DNA of 64,000 nucleotides, from positions 3,968,001 through 4,032,000 of the forward strand of contig NZ_CP110011.1 of the NCBI RefSeq assembly GCF_025947345.1. The letters run 5' to 3'. This DNA comes from Flavobacterium sp. N502536. GTDB lineage: Bacteria; Bacteroidota; Bacteroidia; Flavobacteriales; Flavobacteriaceae. Each line of letters starts with the position of its first letter. Within the stretch, counting starts at the first letter, position 1. Shown here in pieces: positions 27,892 to 36,410 of this stretch. The position numbers and the translations under genes are program-made. The notes under the pieces are model-generated. The model saw only the letters and a program-made list of their open reading frames with translations, was not told the origin of the DNA and ran no database searches.

Positions 27892-28446
27892 CTACGAAAT
27901 CTGCAGATGCTCCATCGTTTTTCCCACCAAAGTCTTAGTGCCCACTATTTTAAAGCCTAATTTTAAATACAATTTTTTCGCGCTTGGATTTGCTTCTTCC
28001 ACCAATAAACCTAAAGTCTGGTGGTTTTGCGTTACATACTCCTCAATTAAAAATTGCAGAAGTTTTGAGCCAATCCCTTTTCCCTGGTGATTTGGACTTA
28101 CCCCAACCGAATCAATATAAAATTCACCGCTTTGTGTTTCGTCTTCCGGACTAAAATCAGAATTGAAATTCAAACGGACATAATCAACAATCGGTTTTCG
28201 TAACGGATGCAACTGAGCCCCATCATAAACAGAGACCGCTCCCACAATTTCGTTTCCATCTTCCGCTACAAAACAGTTTTGATAGGAGTATTGATTATTT
28301 TCGGTTTCAACAAAATGAAGCAGGAAATAGTACGCTGTTTTAGGGTTCTTTTCACCGATAAATTTATAGATAATGTCCTCCATTGCCAGCAATAAAAGTG
28401 CTGCAATATTTTCTGAATCTTCAATTGTTGCTTTTCTGATAATCAT
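27892..28446 (-). CDS. GNAT family N-acetyltransferase
   Basis: A 184-residue GNAT acetyltransferase. The acetyl-CoA pyrophosphate loop is visible as HQGKGIGSKLL after the FYIDSVGVSP strand (about residues 108-130), followed by LGLLVEEANPSAKKLYLKLGFK, the usual C-terminal motif B. Acceptor substrate unknown; it could act on a small amine or a protein N terminus. Single gene with its own promoter. Confidence 0.92.
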   Translation of the reverse strand: MIIRKATIEDSENIAALLLLAMEDIIYKFIGEKNPKTAYYFLLHFVETENNQYSYQNCFVAEDGNEIVGAVSVYDGAQLHPLRKPIVDYVRLNFNSDFSPEDETQSGEFYIDSVGVSPNHQGKGIGSKLLQFLIEEYVTQNHQTLGLLVEEANPSAKKLYLKLGFKIVGTKTLVGKTMEHLQIS

Positions 28447-28465
28447 GATAAATGCGTTTAGTCTG

Positions 28466-28493
28466 CAAAATTACGCCAACTTTTACAGATCAA
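28466..28493 (-). promoter_or_regulatory. Promoter of the acetyltransferase gene
   Basis: On the minus strand TTG (28493-28491), a 17-base spacer and TAATTTTG (28473-28466) match the flavobacterial promoter, about 20 bases before the ATG. Confidence 0.5.
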
Positions 28494-28742
28494 TCATTTT
28501 TGCACAAAATTTATACTGAAAAATTGCAGTTTCTTTAATATTTACTAAAATGGTCGGTCGCGCACTGCATATTTGTATTTGTGTTAAGTAGTTTGTTATT
28601 AAATGATTAGGTGTGTTTTAAAGTGTGCTTTTTTAATGGGTTAGGCAAAACATAGAAGTTTAGAAACTAAAGCAGTCAGCGTTTTTCTTTTGGGTGTAAA
28701 TAATCTATATTGTAGTAAAAAGACTAAAATTCAAAGAAGGGT

Positions 28743-28910
28743 TGTTGATAACTGTTGACCAACTAAAGCCGTTTTTTGCCTCCTTTGCTGTTGATAACTC
28801 TATTTAGATTTAGTATAAATAACTGAGATTTCGCCTCTTACCGTTTATTTTCCAACTGTTGATAAAACGCAAAAATGAGGGAAGATTTTGGGGAGCCAAA
28901 CTGTTGATAA
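28743..28910 (+). promoter_or_regulatory. Cluster of four TGTTGATAA boxes upstream of nrdB
   Basis: The 9-mer TGTTGATAA occurs at 28743-28751, 28789-28797, 28857-28865 and 28902-28910, all in the same orientation, with spacings of 46, 68 and 45 bases; a degenerate copy follows the first. Its complement TTATCAACA differs from the DnaA-box consensus TTATNCACA at one position. The E. coli nrdAB promoter is known to be controlled by DnaA boxes, so a DnaA-linked role is a reasonable inference. Confidence 0.6.
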
Positions 28911-29048
28911 TTGCGTCGTTTTTTAACATCAAAAAAGGGATAAAAGAAGATCTCCGGGGTAAATTTGTATTTATAGAAATGTCGTCAAAACCTCCCCAAG
29001 TACGAAGCATTTTTATTCAAATTCAGTCAACATTTAATACTTATACAT

Positions 29049-30023
29049 ATGTCTATATTTGATAAAAGAATCAATTATAAACCTTTCGAATACCCGGAGG
29101 TTTTGCAGTTTACAGAAGCCATAAATAAAGCGTATTGGGTTCATACTGAGGTTGATTTTACTGCTGATACACAGGATTTTCATTCGCATTTGAATGCGGC
29201 AGAAAAAACAGCCATTAAAAATAGTTTACTGGCAATTGCACAGATAGAAGTAGCGGTAAAAAGCTTTTGGGGTAATATCTACGAACATTTTCCAAAGCCG
29301 GAATTCAATGGACTGGGGACTACCTTTGCCGAATGTGAGTTCAGACATTCTGAGGCTTATTCCCGTTTACTCGAAGTGTTAGGATACAATGATGAATTCG
29401 AAAAACTTTTAGACATTCCTGTAATCCGCAAGCGTGTCGATTATCTGTCAGACGTACTTAAGGATACCAAATCGCAGGACAATAAAAAGTATGTCATTTC
29501 CCTGATCTTATTTAGTATTCTAATTGAGAATGTGTCGCTTTTTAGTCAGTTTGCAATCTTGTTGTCTTTTACCCGATTCAAAGGATATATGAAAAATGTG
29601 AGTAACATTATCGCATGGACTTCTATTGACGAGCAAATTCATGCCAATGGCGGAATTTTTATCGTAAACAAAATCCGTGAAGAATTTCCGGATTATTTCG
29701 ACGAAGAAACACTAAATCTCGTTCGCGAAACCGTTAAAAATTCGATTGATGTAGAAGCCGATATCTTAGACTGGATTTTTGAAGAGGGAGAGATTGAAAC
29801 AATCAATAAAACTGATTTGGTTAATTTCATGAAGTTCAGAATAGACGAAAGCCTGGTTCAAATTAATATTCCAACTATTTTTAATGTTGCAGCAGACGAT
29901 TATAAGGCGATGGCCTGGTTTGAAGAAGAAGTTTTTGCCAACAGTCTGGATGATTTCTTTGCAAAAAGACCAGTAGAATATACCAAACACGACAAAAGCA
30001 TTACGGCAAACGACCTGTTTTAA
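29049..30023 (+). CDS. nrdB: Class I ribonucleotide reductase, beta (radical) subunit
   Basis: A 324-residue R2 protein of the ferritin-like fold, which houses the di-metal site and radical for dNTP synthesis. Metal ligands can be placed: Glu67 (QIEVAVKSF), Glu97 and His100 in CEFRHSEAY, Glu160, and Glu195/His198 in IDEQIHANG. Tyr104, four residues after His100, matches the radical tyrosine (Tyr122 of E. coli NrdB), so this is not a tyrosine-less class Ic or Id enzyme. The first ligand is Glu where E. coli has Asp84. There is no N-terminal ATP-cone. nrdA follows 16 bases downstream. Confidence 0.96.
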   Translation: MSIFDKRINYKPFEYPEVLQFTEAINKAYWVHTEVDFTADTQDFHSHLNAAEKTAIKNSLLAIAQIEVAVKSFWGNIYEHFPKPEFNGLGTTFAECEFRHSEAYSRLLEVLGYNDEFEKLLDIPVIRKRVDYLSDVLKDTKSQDNKKYVISLILFSILIENVSLFSQFAILLSFTRFKGYMKNVSNIIAWTSIDEQIHANGGIFIVNKIREEFPDYFDEETLNLVRETVKNSIDVEADILDWIFEEGEIETINKTDLVNFMKFRIDESLVQINIPTIFNVAADDYKAMAWFEEEVFANSLDDFFAKRPVEYTKHDKSITANDLF

Positions 30024-30039
30024 AAAGCAAATTACAATT

Positions 30040-31737
30040 ATGAATACAATAGATACAACTTCAGCAAACAGCCTTCCGTTAGGTGAGGCCGATAATAAAA
30101 TGTGGTGGAAAAACTCTGAAAGTGAGCAAATTTTAAATCGTGGTTATCTTTTAAAAGGAGAAACTGTAGAAGGTGCAATTGACAGAATTTGCACGGCTGC
30201 AGCCAGAAGATTATACAAACCCGAATTGAAAGAATCTTTTGTAGAAATGATCGAACGCGGCTGGATGAGTATCAGCTCTCCTGTTTGGGCCAATATGGGA
30301 ACTGAACGTGGTTTGCCAATTTCGTGTTTTAATGTGCATGTTCCGGATGAGATTGAAGGAATTACACATAAACTGGGAGAAGTGATTATGCAAACCAAAA
30401 TTGGTGGAGGAACATCGGGATATTTTGGGGAGTTACGTGAAAGAGGAAGCGCTGTTACAGATAACGGTAAGAGTAGTGGGGCGGTAAGTTTTATGAAACT
30501 TTTTGATACTACGATGGATACCATTTCTCAGGGCGGGGTACGCCGTGGAGCATTTGCGGCTTATTTAGACGTAGATCACCCGGATATTGAGGAGTTTTTG
30601 AAGATTAAGAGTATTGGAAATCCAATTCAGAATTTGTTTACCGGGATCTGTGTACCGGATTACTGGATGCAGGAAATGATTGATGGTGATAACGACAAAA
30701 GACAAATCTGGGCTAAGGTATTAGAAAGCCGTCAGCAAAAAGGATTGCCGTATATCTTTTTCAGTGACAACGTAAATAAAAACAAACCACAAGTTTATAA
30801 AGACAAAAATTTGCGCATTAATGCCAGTAATTTGTGCAGTGAAATCATGCTGCCTTCAAGCCTTGACGAATCATTTATTTGCTGTCTTTCCTCAATGAAT
30901 TTGGAGCTTTACGATGAATGGAAAGACACAGAGGCTGTAAAATTAGCGATCTTTTTCCTCGACGCTGTATTGCAGGAATTTATAGAAAAAACAGAAGGCA
31001 ACTATTACCTTTCGGCAGCCAATCGATTTGCCAAAAGACATCGTGCGCTTGGACTTGGGGTTTTGGGATGGCATTCGTATCTGCAAAAAAACAGAATTCC
31101 GTTTGAAGGAATGGAAGCCAAGATGAAAACCACAGAAATTTTTAAACATATTAGTGATAAGGCCGACAAAGCGACTCAGGATCTGGCCCGAATTTATGGC
31201 GAACCTGAATTGCTAAAAGGATATGGAAGACGTAATACGACCACTATGGCTATTGCGCCAACAACTTCATCATCGGCTATTTTAGGACAAACTTCGCCTG
31301 GTATTGAACCTTTTAGCAGTAATTATTACAAAGCGGGTCTGAGCAAAGGAAATTTTATGCGTAAAAACAAATACCTTAAAATTTTACTCGAAGAAAAAGG
31401 ACTTGACAATGAAGAGGTTTGGAGAGAGATTATGCTAAATGGCGGAAGCGTACAGCACATGACTCAGTTGACAAAGGAAGAGAAAGATGTTTTTAAAACC
31501 TTTAAAGAAATCAGTCAGTTGGAGATTGTACAGCAGGCCGCAATACGTCAGAAATTTGTAGATCAGGGGCAAAGTATCAATTTGAATATCCCTGCCGATT
31601 TACCGATTAAAGAAGTAAACCGACTGCTTATTGAAGCCTGGCAGCTTGGAATCAAGAGTTTGTATTACCAACGCAGTCAAAGTGTGTCTAAAGAACTAGT
31701 GACAAGTTTGGTAAGCTGCAGCAGCTGCGAATCATAA
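30040..31737 (+). CDS. nrdA: Class I ribonucleotide reductase, alpha (catalytic) subunit, short form
   Basis: A 565-residue R1 protein, about 200 residues shorter than E. coli NrdA (761). Catalytic residues are in place: Cys96 in PISCFNV (C225-like), Asn264-Cys266-Glu268 in NLCSEI (thiyl-radical site, N437/C439/E441-like), Cys281/282 in ICCLSSM (C462-like), the Tyr-Tyr pair in KSLYYQRS for radical transfer, and a C-terminal CSSC (560-563) for re-reduction. The N-terminal ATP-cone is missing, so dATP inhibition by the usual mechanism is not expected. Operon with nrdB; a terminator follows. Confidence 0.95.
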   Translation: MNTIDTTSANSLPLGEADNKMWWKNSESEQILNRGYLLKGETVEGAIDRICTAAARRLYKPELKESFVEMIERGWMSISSPVWANMGTERGLPISCFNVHVPDEIEGITHKLGEVIMQTKIGGGTSGYFGELRERGSAVTDNGKSSGAVSFMKLFDTTMDTISQGGVRRGAFAAYLDVDHPDIEEFLKIKSIGNPIQNLFTGICVPDYWMQEMIDGDNDKRQIWAKVLESRQQKGLPYIFFSDNVNKNKPQVYKDKNLRINASNLCSEIMLPSSLDESFICCLSSMNLELYDEWKDTEAVKLAIFFLDAVLQEFIEKTEGNYYLSAANRFAKRHRALGLGVLGWHSYLQKNRIPFEGMEAKMKTTEIFKHISDKADKATQDLARIYGEPELLKGYGRRNTTTMAIAPTTSSSAILGQTSPGIEPFSSNYYKAGLSKGNFMRKNKYLKILLEEKGLDNEEVWREIMLNGGSVQHMTQLTKEEKDVFKTFKEISQLEIVQQAAIRQKFVDQGQSINLNIPADLPIKEVNRLLIEAWQLGIKSLYYQRSQSVSKELVTSLVSCSSCES

Positions 31738-31740
31738 ACA

Positions 31741-31770
31741 AAAGGCCGGATGTATTTTCCGGCCTTTTCT
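31741..31770 (+). terminator. Rho-independent terminator after nrdA
   Basis: AAAGGCCGGA pairs with TCCGGCCTTT around seven bases, followed by a short T run, starting 3 bases after the nrdA stop codon. Confidence 0.85.
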
Positions 31771-31817
31771 GTTTGATGTATTTGTTTGATTTTGATTATT
31801 TGTGAGGGGATCTTCTT

Positions 31818-32654
31818 TTAGTTTACCAAGTTTTTAAGGGTAATAAAATAATGGCCGTATTCATTTTTATGATCGGTTACGGTGCATTTGTACGTTTTTA
31901 GATTTTTTTGAAGGTGAAAGATGCTTACATTGACTTTAAAAGCGGTATGTACCGGCATTGCTCTGTTTAAAAAAGCCTCTACGTTTTCTATTTCTACCCG
32001 AGCTGCTTCAGGATTACCGTAAGGAGTTGCTTTAAAGACATTTTTTAGAATGCATTTGGCAATATATACTGCAGGTACAATTTGATAGTTTTCAAAATGT
32101 CCTTTGCATTGATTTCGGGTAAATCCATTTACAGTGACGTTAAATTCATTTTCATTTAAATACTCAAATGAAGTTTCGGGCAGGTTACAGGAGAAAGTAT
32201 GATCAGTTTCGTCATTGTAATGCGGTTCAAATATTTTCCTGAAGGAAGGTTCGTTGAAAATATAATAATCAACTTCCATTTGAAACAAGGTATTCATGTC
32301 GTCTCTAATTTCAATTAAGGACTTTCCTTTTTGATTGTTTTCTAATTGAGGGTTTATTTTGGCCACTAACAATCCGGAAGGTGGTTTATGCGAAATTCTT
32401 CTTATTCGGAGCTTTTCTGCCAGAAAATAATTTTTCTCTTCCGTTTTCATTTCTTTTGCCAGGTTCAGACTTCCCATGGTGGTCAGTATTTTAATAAAAT
32501 CACTAAAATTCTCCCGATCAAAAGACTCAAAGGATTTATGAAGCGGAAACTCAGTAGGATTGTCTTTAATCGTAATTTTGTCGGCATTTTCAAATAAATA
32601 GGGCGAAGTCTCCCCAATTAATTCTACTATATTTTTTGTGGGTTGTGATATCAT
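31818..32654 (-). CDS. Hypothetical protein, possible double hot-dog fold
   Basis: A 278-residue cytoplasmic protein without signal peptide or membrane helix. I do not recognise a named family. Two halves look alike in strand pattern: GLLVAKINPQ...TLFQMEVDYYIFNE in the first and NEFNVTVNG...GHFENYQIVPAVYIAK...HYFITLKNL in the second. The GHFENYQIVP segment recalls the HFPGxPxxPG region of FabZ-type hot-dog dehydratases, with the glycine replaced, so a double hot-dog protein is possible but unproven. ATG 32654 is chosen because it starts 5 bases after the upstream gene's stop; the longer frame begins with TTG and would overlap that gene. It is the second gene of a two-gene operon. Confidence 0.65.
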   Translation of the reverse strand: MISQPTKNIVELIGETSPYLFENADKITIKDNPTEFPLHKSFESFDRENFSDFIKILTTMGSLNLAKEMKTEEKNYFLAEKLRIRRISHKPPSGLLVAKINPQLENNQKGKSLIEIRDDMNTLFQMEVDYYIFNEPSFRKIFEPHYNDETDHTFSCNLPETSFEYLNENEFNVTVNGFTRNQCKGHFENYQIVPAVYIAKCILKNVFKATPYGNPEAARVEIENVEAFLNRAMPVHTAFKVNVSIFHLQKNLKTYKCTVTDHKNEYGHYFITLKNLVN

Positions 32655-32658
32655 AGTA

Positions 32659-33243
32659 TTAAAGTTGTTTAATGTTATACACCGATTTGATTGTAAAGTC
32701 CTCGTTGGTTTGTTCAAACGTATAATCGATCTGACAAGGAATATTTACGATTTCTTTAACCCCTTCTACAAAAGGTAAAAATGTAGGTATGGTAATGTGC
32801 TTCTCAATTCCCAACTCCGTTAAAATTTTCAAATAGCGATCGACTCCGGTAAGCTCTACGATTGTATTTTCCGGGCTGTACTTTAGTATTCTGAAGTGGT
32901 ATTCCGGACTTGAGTTATATATCGTATAAATAACAACCGCGGCAAATGTCCTAGTGTCTTTTTCCAGTGCAGGATGTACCTGAAAAGCCTGCATGGTTTT
33001 TAGTTTTCCTAATTCATAGAATAATTTCTTAGAATGCTCGTCCATTTTATCATTTCCAAAAGCGGCGCCAATATTCTTTAATAAAAGGCCATAAAAAGCC
33101 GCAGTCACACTCGATAAATTTTGAGTGAGTGTCAATGTGTCTTCCGGAAAAAATGCGTTGACTAAACTTTCTTTTATTTCTTGCGACGGAAAAATATCCC
33201 TATTTCTGCTCTCGCCTAAATTTTTAAATAACACTTGTTTCAT
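32659..33243 (-). CDS. Hypothetical protein, operon partner of the possible hot-dog protein
   Basis: A 194-residue soluble protein starting MKQVLFKNLGESRN at ATG 33243 (the frame opens with a TTG three codons earlier). The first half is helical (AFYGLLLKNIGAAFG, KLFYELGKLKTMQAF); the second has strands and ends VDYTF-like (CQIDYTFEQTNEDFTIKSVYNI). The layout weakly recalls L-2-amino-thiazoline-4-carboxylate hydrolase-like proteins, but I would not assign that function. It is preceded by a repeat-filled gene-free region and followed after 4 bases by the partner gene. Confidence 0.6.
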   Translation of the reverse strand: MKQVLFKNLGESRNRDIFPSQEIKESLVNAFFPEDTLTLTQNLSSVTAAFYGLLLKNIGAAFGNDKMDEHSKKLFYELGKLKTMQAFQVHPALEKDTRTFAAVVIYTIYNSSPEYHFRILKYSPENTIVELTGVDRYLKILTELGIEKHITIPTFLPFVEGVKEIVNIPCQIDYTFEQTNEDFTIKSVYNIKQL

Positions 33244-34230
33244 AGTACTCAATTTTAAGGGGTTAACTTATATTTAATTTGTTAAGAGTGTACTTGTTTG
33301 TCGTGATAAATAATAATAAATATGCAGTGGTTTTGTTTTGTAATTATTTGTGTATCATTGTTTTATGTGTGTAAAAATAATATTTTTTCTGTTAAAATTT
33401 AAACTATTCAATTTTTTTGCTAATAAAAATATAGGAGGTTTCATTCAAAAACAGCAGACGTTTGCGATGTTGTGTTTTATTTTCAACGGATTAAAATCCG
33501 TTGCTATAAAATAAATTGTTCCTTCGGAACTGCTTTTGAGAGTGTTTTTTGTGAGAAGGAAAGGATATAAACCTTTGCGACTTCGCGAGATTTATTCCTC
33601 TCACAGATCTGGCAGATTGCTTCGCCTGTTCGCTATTGCTCGGGTAAGCGGATTAATAATCTACATAATCCTTTTAATCTGTGGCAAGAAATGCTGTTTG
33701 CCTGTAATTTAGATGTATCGTTCCTACGGAACTTTCGGGTGTTTTGTTTTGTTTTCAACGGATTAAAATCCGTTGTTACAAAATAGACCGTTCCTTCGGA
33801 ACTGTTTTTGAGGGTGTTTTTGATTAGGGAGATGAGATATTAAAATAATAGGTTTTGATCTTTGACTCTAATAGTGATGCTTGTGTTAAGACCAAAGAAT
33901 ATAAAACCTTTGCGGCTTCGTGACTTCGCGAGATCTATTTATCCCGCAGATCTGGCAGATCAAGCAGATTTATAATCTATGTAATCTTTTTAATCTGTGG
34001 CAAAAAACTCCGTGCGTTCGTAATTTACATTTGTCGTTCCTACGGAACTTTCGGCTGTTGTGATTTATTTTCAACGGATTAAAATCCGTTGCTATAAAAT
34101 ATACCCGTTCCTTCGGAACTGTTTTGATGGAACTATTTTTGAAGTTGTCTCTGGATTGGGATATATTTAAAAAGGCTGAAACACTATTGTGATCCAGCCT
34201 TTTAATTGAATAAATATTAGAATTTAATGT
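33244..34230. repeat. Gene-free mosaic of dispersed repeats
   Basis: Nearly 1 kb without a supportable gene. Three copies of a module built on the palindrome CAACGGATTAAAATCCGTTG followed by GTTCCTTCGGAAC occur at 33479-33532, 33752-33804 and 34067-34121. Between them are repeated sub-elements: CGTTCCTACGGAACTTTCGG (33719-33738 and 34035-34054), CTTTGCG-CTTCGCGAGAT strings, CAGATCTGGCAGAT (33604 and 33947 regions) and TTTTAATCTGTGGCAA (33671 and 33988 regions). The last also resembles the repeat at the left window edge. Confidence 0.8.
34170..34203 (-). terminator. Terminator of the metal-acquisition operon
   Basis: AAAAGGCTG and CAGCCTTTT form a 9-bp stem around a 16-base loop, flanked by A/T runs, 27 bases beyond the stop codon of the last minus-strand gene of the operon. 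Confidence 0.7.
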
Positions 34231-35445
34231 TTAATGACCTTTGCTGTTTTCAAAGCCCAAAATTGTAATCATATAAGGCGTACTCGAAACCTTTATTTTT
34301 TTAGCAATTGCCATAGTAGACAAATTCAGTTGCAGTAATTCTCCCGTAGAAGGAGAGGTAAGGTAAGCAAAGTTCTCTGTTAGCTGAATTTGTGGTTTTA
34401 AAGCCGCATCAGAAGCGGTTTCAACAATAACTTTTCCTTCTTTTTCCAGTTGCAGACTGGTAAGATTGTAGAGTTTGAATTCACCCGAATGTAGCAGAAT
34501 TCCCAGTTTAGTGGCATTGAAACTTACTTTGCATTGCATAATAGTCGTATTTTGCAAGATAGGTTTAATGGTTTCGCTCGCCACATCAATAAGATAAGCT
34601 CCTTTTGCAGCGGTATAACCCACAAATTTTCCTTTGGCTTTGGTTTCTAAAATAGTTCCAAACCAGGCAGTTCCAAAGTCAGCAGGAAGCGCAATAAGTT
34701 TTTGTTTTCCGGTACTTTCCACTACAAGCACACCGCTTGCCGATCCAAAAACGGCATAAGTTCCGTCTGAAGCATTTCCGTGAATTCCTTTGGTCGTAAC
34801 AGTTGCATTAAAAAGGGTTTTACCCGAATTATCGATGATTTTTACTTTCTCAGGAAGCGTCCCTGCTACCGAATTGTCTTTTTCGGTAATGGCGTAAGTT
34901 CCGTTTGAAAAAGTTGCCATAGCACCATGATGGGCCAATAAACCTGCATTTATAATTTTAAATTTAGCTCCTGCAGTATTGACTTCAGATTCTTTAGCGA
35001 CAGCCAGTGTTCCGTCTCCGTCATTAAAAGTCATCAGTTCTCCGCTTTTGCTCTTGAAATGGGTTGGCATAGGCGCCTGACCAATTAAGGCACCAAATTT
35101 CGGGATTCCGTCTACATCCACATGATCGCCATGACCTTCAAAACCGCTGTCGAAAGTTTCAACCGTATTACTGGCTCTGTGAATGATTCCTGCATATCGT
35201 TTAGATTCTGTGGTGTATAGCGTAGATTTTGCAAATTTAGCATTAAAAGAGCTTGTTTTAGCCTCGACCGGATCGACCAGTGTGATCTCGGTTGTTTTTT
35301 CATCAGAAAGTAAAATTCTTAAGAATTTATACTCGGTTAAAGCCTCTTTAGGAGCTTCAGGAGTATTGTCGTCGTCGTTGCTACAAGAGAGTATAGTGGT
35401 AGATAAGGCGAATAGGAAAATGAGTTTGTAATACTTGTTTTTCAT
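34231..35445 (-). CDS. AztD-like metal-binding lipoprotein
   Basis: A 404-residue lipoprotein (lipobox TILSC, Cys21, followed by an acidic NDDDN tether). The body is all-beta and propeller-like. It carries the motifs FEGHGDHVDV, PTHFKS...FNDGDGTLAV, LLAHHGAM and GIHGNASDGTYAVFG, which I recognise from AztD-type periplasmic zinc chaperones, where such histidines bind zinc. It is the last gene of a minus-strand operon with a TonB receptor and two DUF4625-type lipoproteins. Here the protein is lipid-anchored instead of soluble, so it may collect or hand over zinc at a membrane. AztD assignment is from memory of the family. Confidence 0.7.
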   Translation of the reverse strand: MKNKYYKLIFLFALSTTILSCSNDDDNTPEAPKEALTEYKFLRILLSDEKTTEITLVDPVEAKTSSFNAKFAKSTLYTTESKRYAGIIHRASNTVETFDSGFEGHGDHVDVDGIPKFGALIGQAPMPTHFKSKSGELMTFNDGDGTLAVAKESEVNTAGAKFKIINAGLLAHHGAMATFSNGTYAITEKDNSVAGTLPEKVKIIDNSGKTLFNATVTTKGIHGNASDGTYAVFGSASGVLVVESTGKQKLIALPADFGTAWFGTILETKAKGKFVGYTAAKGAYLIDVASETIKPILQNTTIMQCKVSFNATKLGILLHSGEFKLYNLTSLQLEKEGKVIVETASDAALKPQIQLTENFAYLTSPSTGELLQLNLSTMAIAKKIKVSSTPYMITILGFENSKGH

Positions 35446-35470
35446 GGTAAAGGTATATTAAAGTTGATAT

Positions 35471-36373
35471 TTAAAAGTTAATTGTAATGGGCATCGATTT
35501 GTAGACGCTCATATTGTAAGTGGTGTTTTTATAAAGCACGACCCAGTTGTATGTTCCGGATTGCCATGCTTTGTCTGCGGTTATTGGAGTTCCTTCGAAA
35601 TCTTTATCTGCACCAATAGTGATGCTTTGACCGCCCAAAACACCATTTATTTTTTGAAGTGTAGTAATTTTTGAGGCAGCCGCCAGACCTTTGTGTTCGA
35701 CTTTTGAAATCACAATTACCTTCTTGAAATCAAGTTTGTCGATACTTTCAGGATGATAATTGGCACTTTTTTTAATCAAAACAGAATATAAAATTCCATC
35801 CCCCATAATTTGACTTACTTGCGCATGCGCAGTCAGAAGATCATTTTTTTTGAAAATAAGTTCCGGTTCAACCCAGGTATTTATATAGTAAATCAGATCA
35901 TCGTTTCGCGATAGATTATCGCGGCCAATTATAGGATCGACAGGCATATTCGCAGGATCGGTAATGGTTACTACTTCTTTAATTTCGAGCTTCGAGCCGT
36001 TTTCATCCAGAACAATAAAAAGGAAATCAAATTTGCCTTCCGGAGCATCGGCCGGAATGTTGAAGTGCTTGTGCACGTTAGTATTTTTGGTGCCTTTGTA
36101 TTCTGCCCAGGACAATTCAAACTTCCAGTCTTTGGTATAGGTTTCGCCTTTTATAGGAAGGATTTTTAACTGTACATCGGCAATTTTATCTCCGGCAAGT
36201 ACATCGGCGTTAAAATGAAAATCGCGGCCAATAAGGGCTTTTTTGTTATTGGCAGTACCAATTTCAATATTTTCAGCTTTGGGTTTTGAAACTTCTTTGT
36301 CGTCGTCGTTATTACAGGCCGTAAAAGCCACACTCACGGCTACAAAGAGCAGTATTAACTTTAGTTTTTTCAT
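35471..36373 (-). CDS. DUF4625-type lipoprotein, long form
   Basis: A 300-residue lipoprotein (MKKLKLILLFVAVSVAFTAC, lipobox Cys20, then NNDDDKE). The N-terminal half resembles the downstream-encoded shorter DUF4625 protein: an immunoglobulin-like beta domain with IGRDFHFNADVLAGDKIADVQLKIL and a His in VHKHFNIPADAPEGKFDF. The C-terminal half is extra and unassigned. ATG 36373 is selected for its signal peptide over an upstream start at 36403. The gap to the TonB receptor gene is 37 bases. Role inferred from context: surface or periplasmic binding in metal uptake. Confidence 0.72.
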   Translation of the reverse strand: MKKLKLILLFVAVSVAFTACNNDDDKEVSKPKAENIEIGTANNKKALIGRDFHFNADVLAGDKIADVQLKILPIKGETYTKDWKFELSWAEYKGTKNTNVHKHFNIPADAPEGKFDFLFIVLDENGSKLEIKEVVTITDPANMPVDPIIGRDNLSRNDDLIYYINTWVEPELIFKKNDLLTAHAQVSQIMGDGILYSVLIKKSANYHPESIDKLDFKKVIVISKVEHKGLAAASKITTLQKINGVLGGQSITIGADKDFEGTPITADKAWQSGTYNWVVLYKNTTYNMSVYKSMPITINF

Positions 36374-36410
36374 TAGGGTCTTGGGTTGATTAATTGCATT
36401 CATATTGTGT

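Larger units (their letters stand above)
28447..29048. promoter_or_regulatory. Long regulatory region between the acetyltransferase and nrdB
   Basis: A 602-bp gene-free region. It contains the acetyltransferase promoter at its left end, four copies of TGTTGATAA in its right half, and a TAAATTTG promoter element (28960-28967) 82 bases before the nrdB ATG. A short frame overlapping the nrdB start is considered spurious. Confidence 0.6.

Noticed and set aside
28859..29062. 67-codon frame overlapping the nrdB start
   Set aside because: It runs through the nrdB promoter and start codon, and its sequence is lysine-rich and featureless.
29049..30023. Tyrosine-less (class Ic or Id) radical subunit
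   Set aside because: Tyr104 is at the exact position of the radical tyrosine, four residues after ligand His100.
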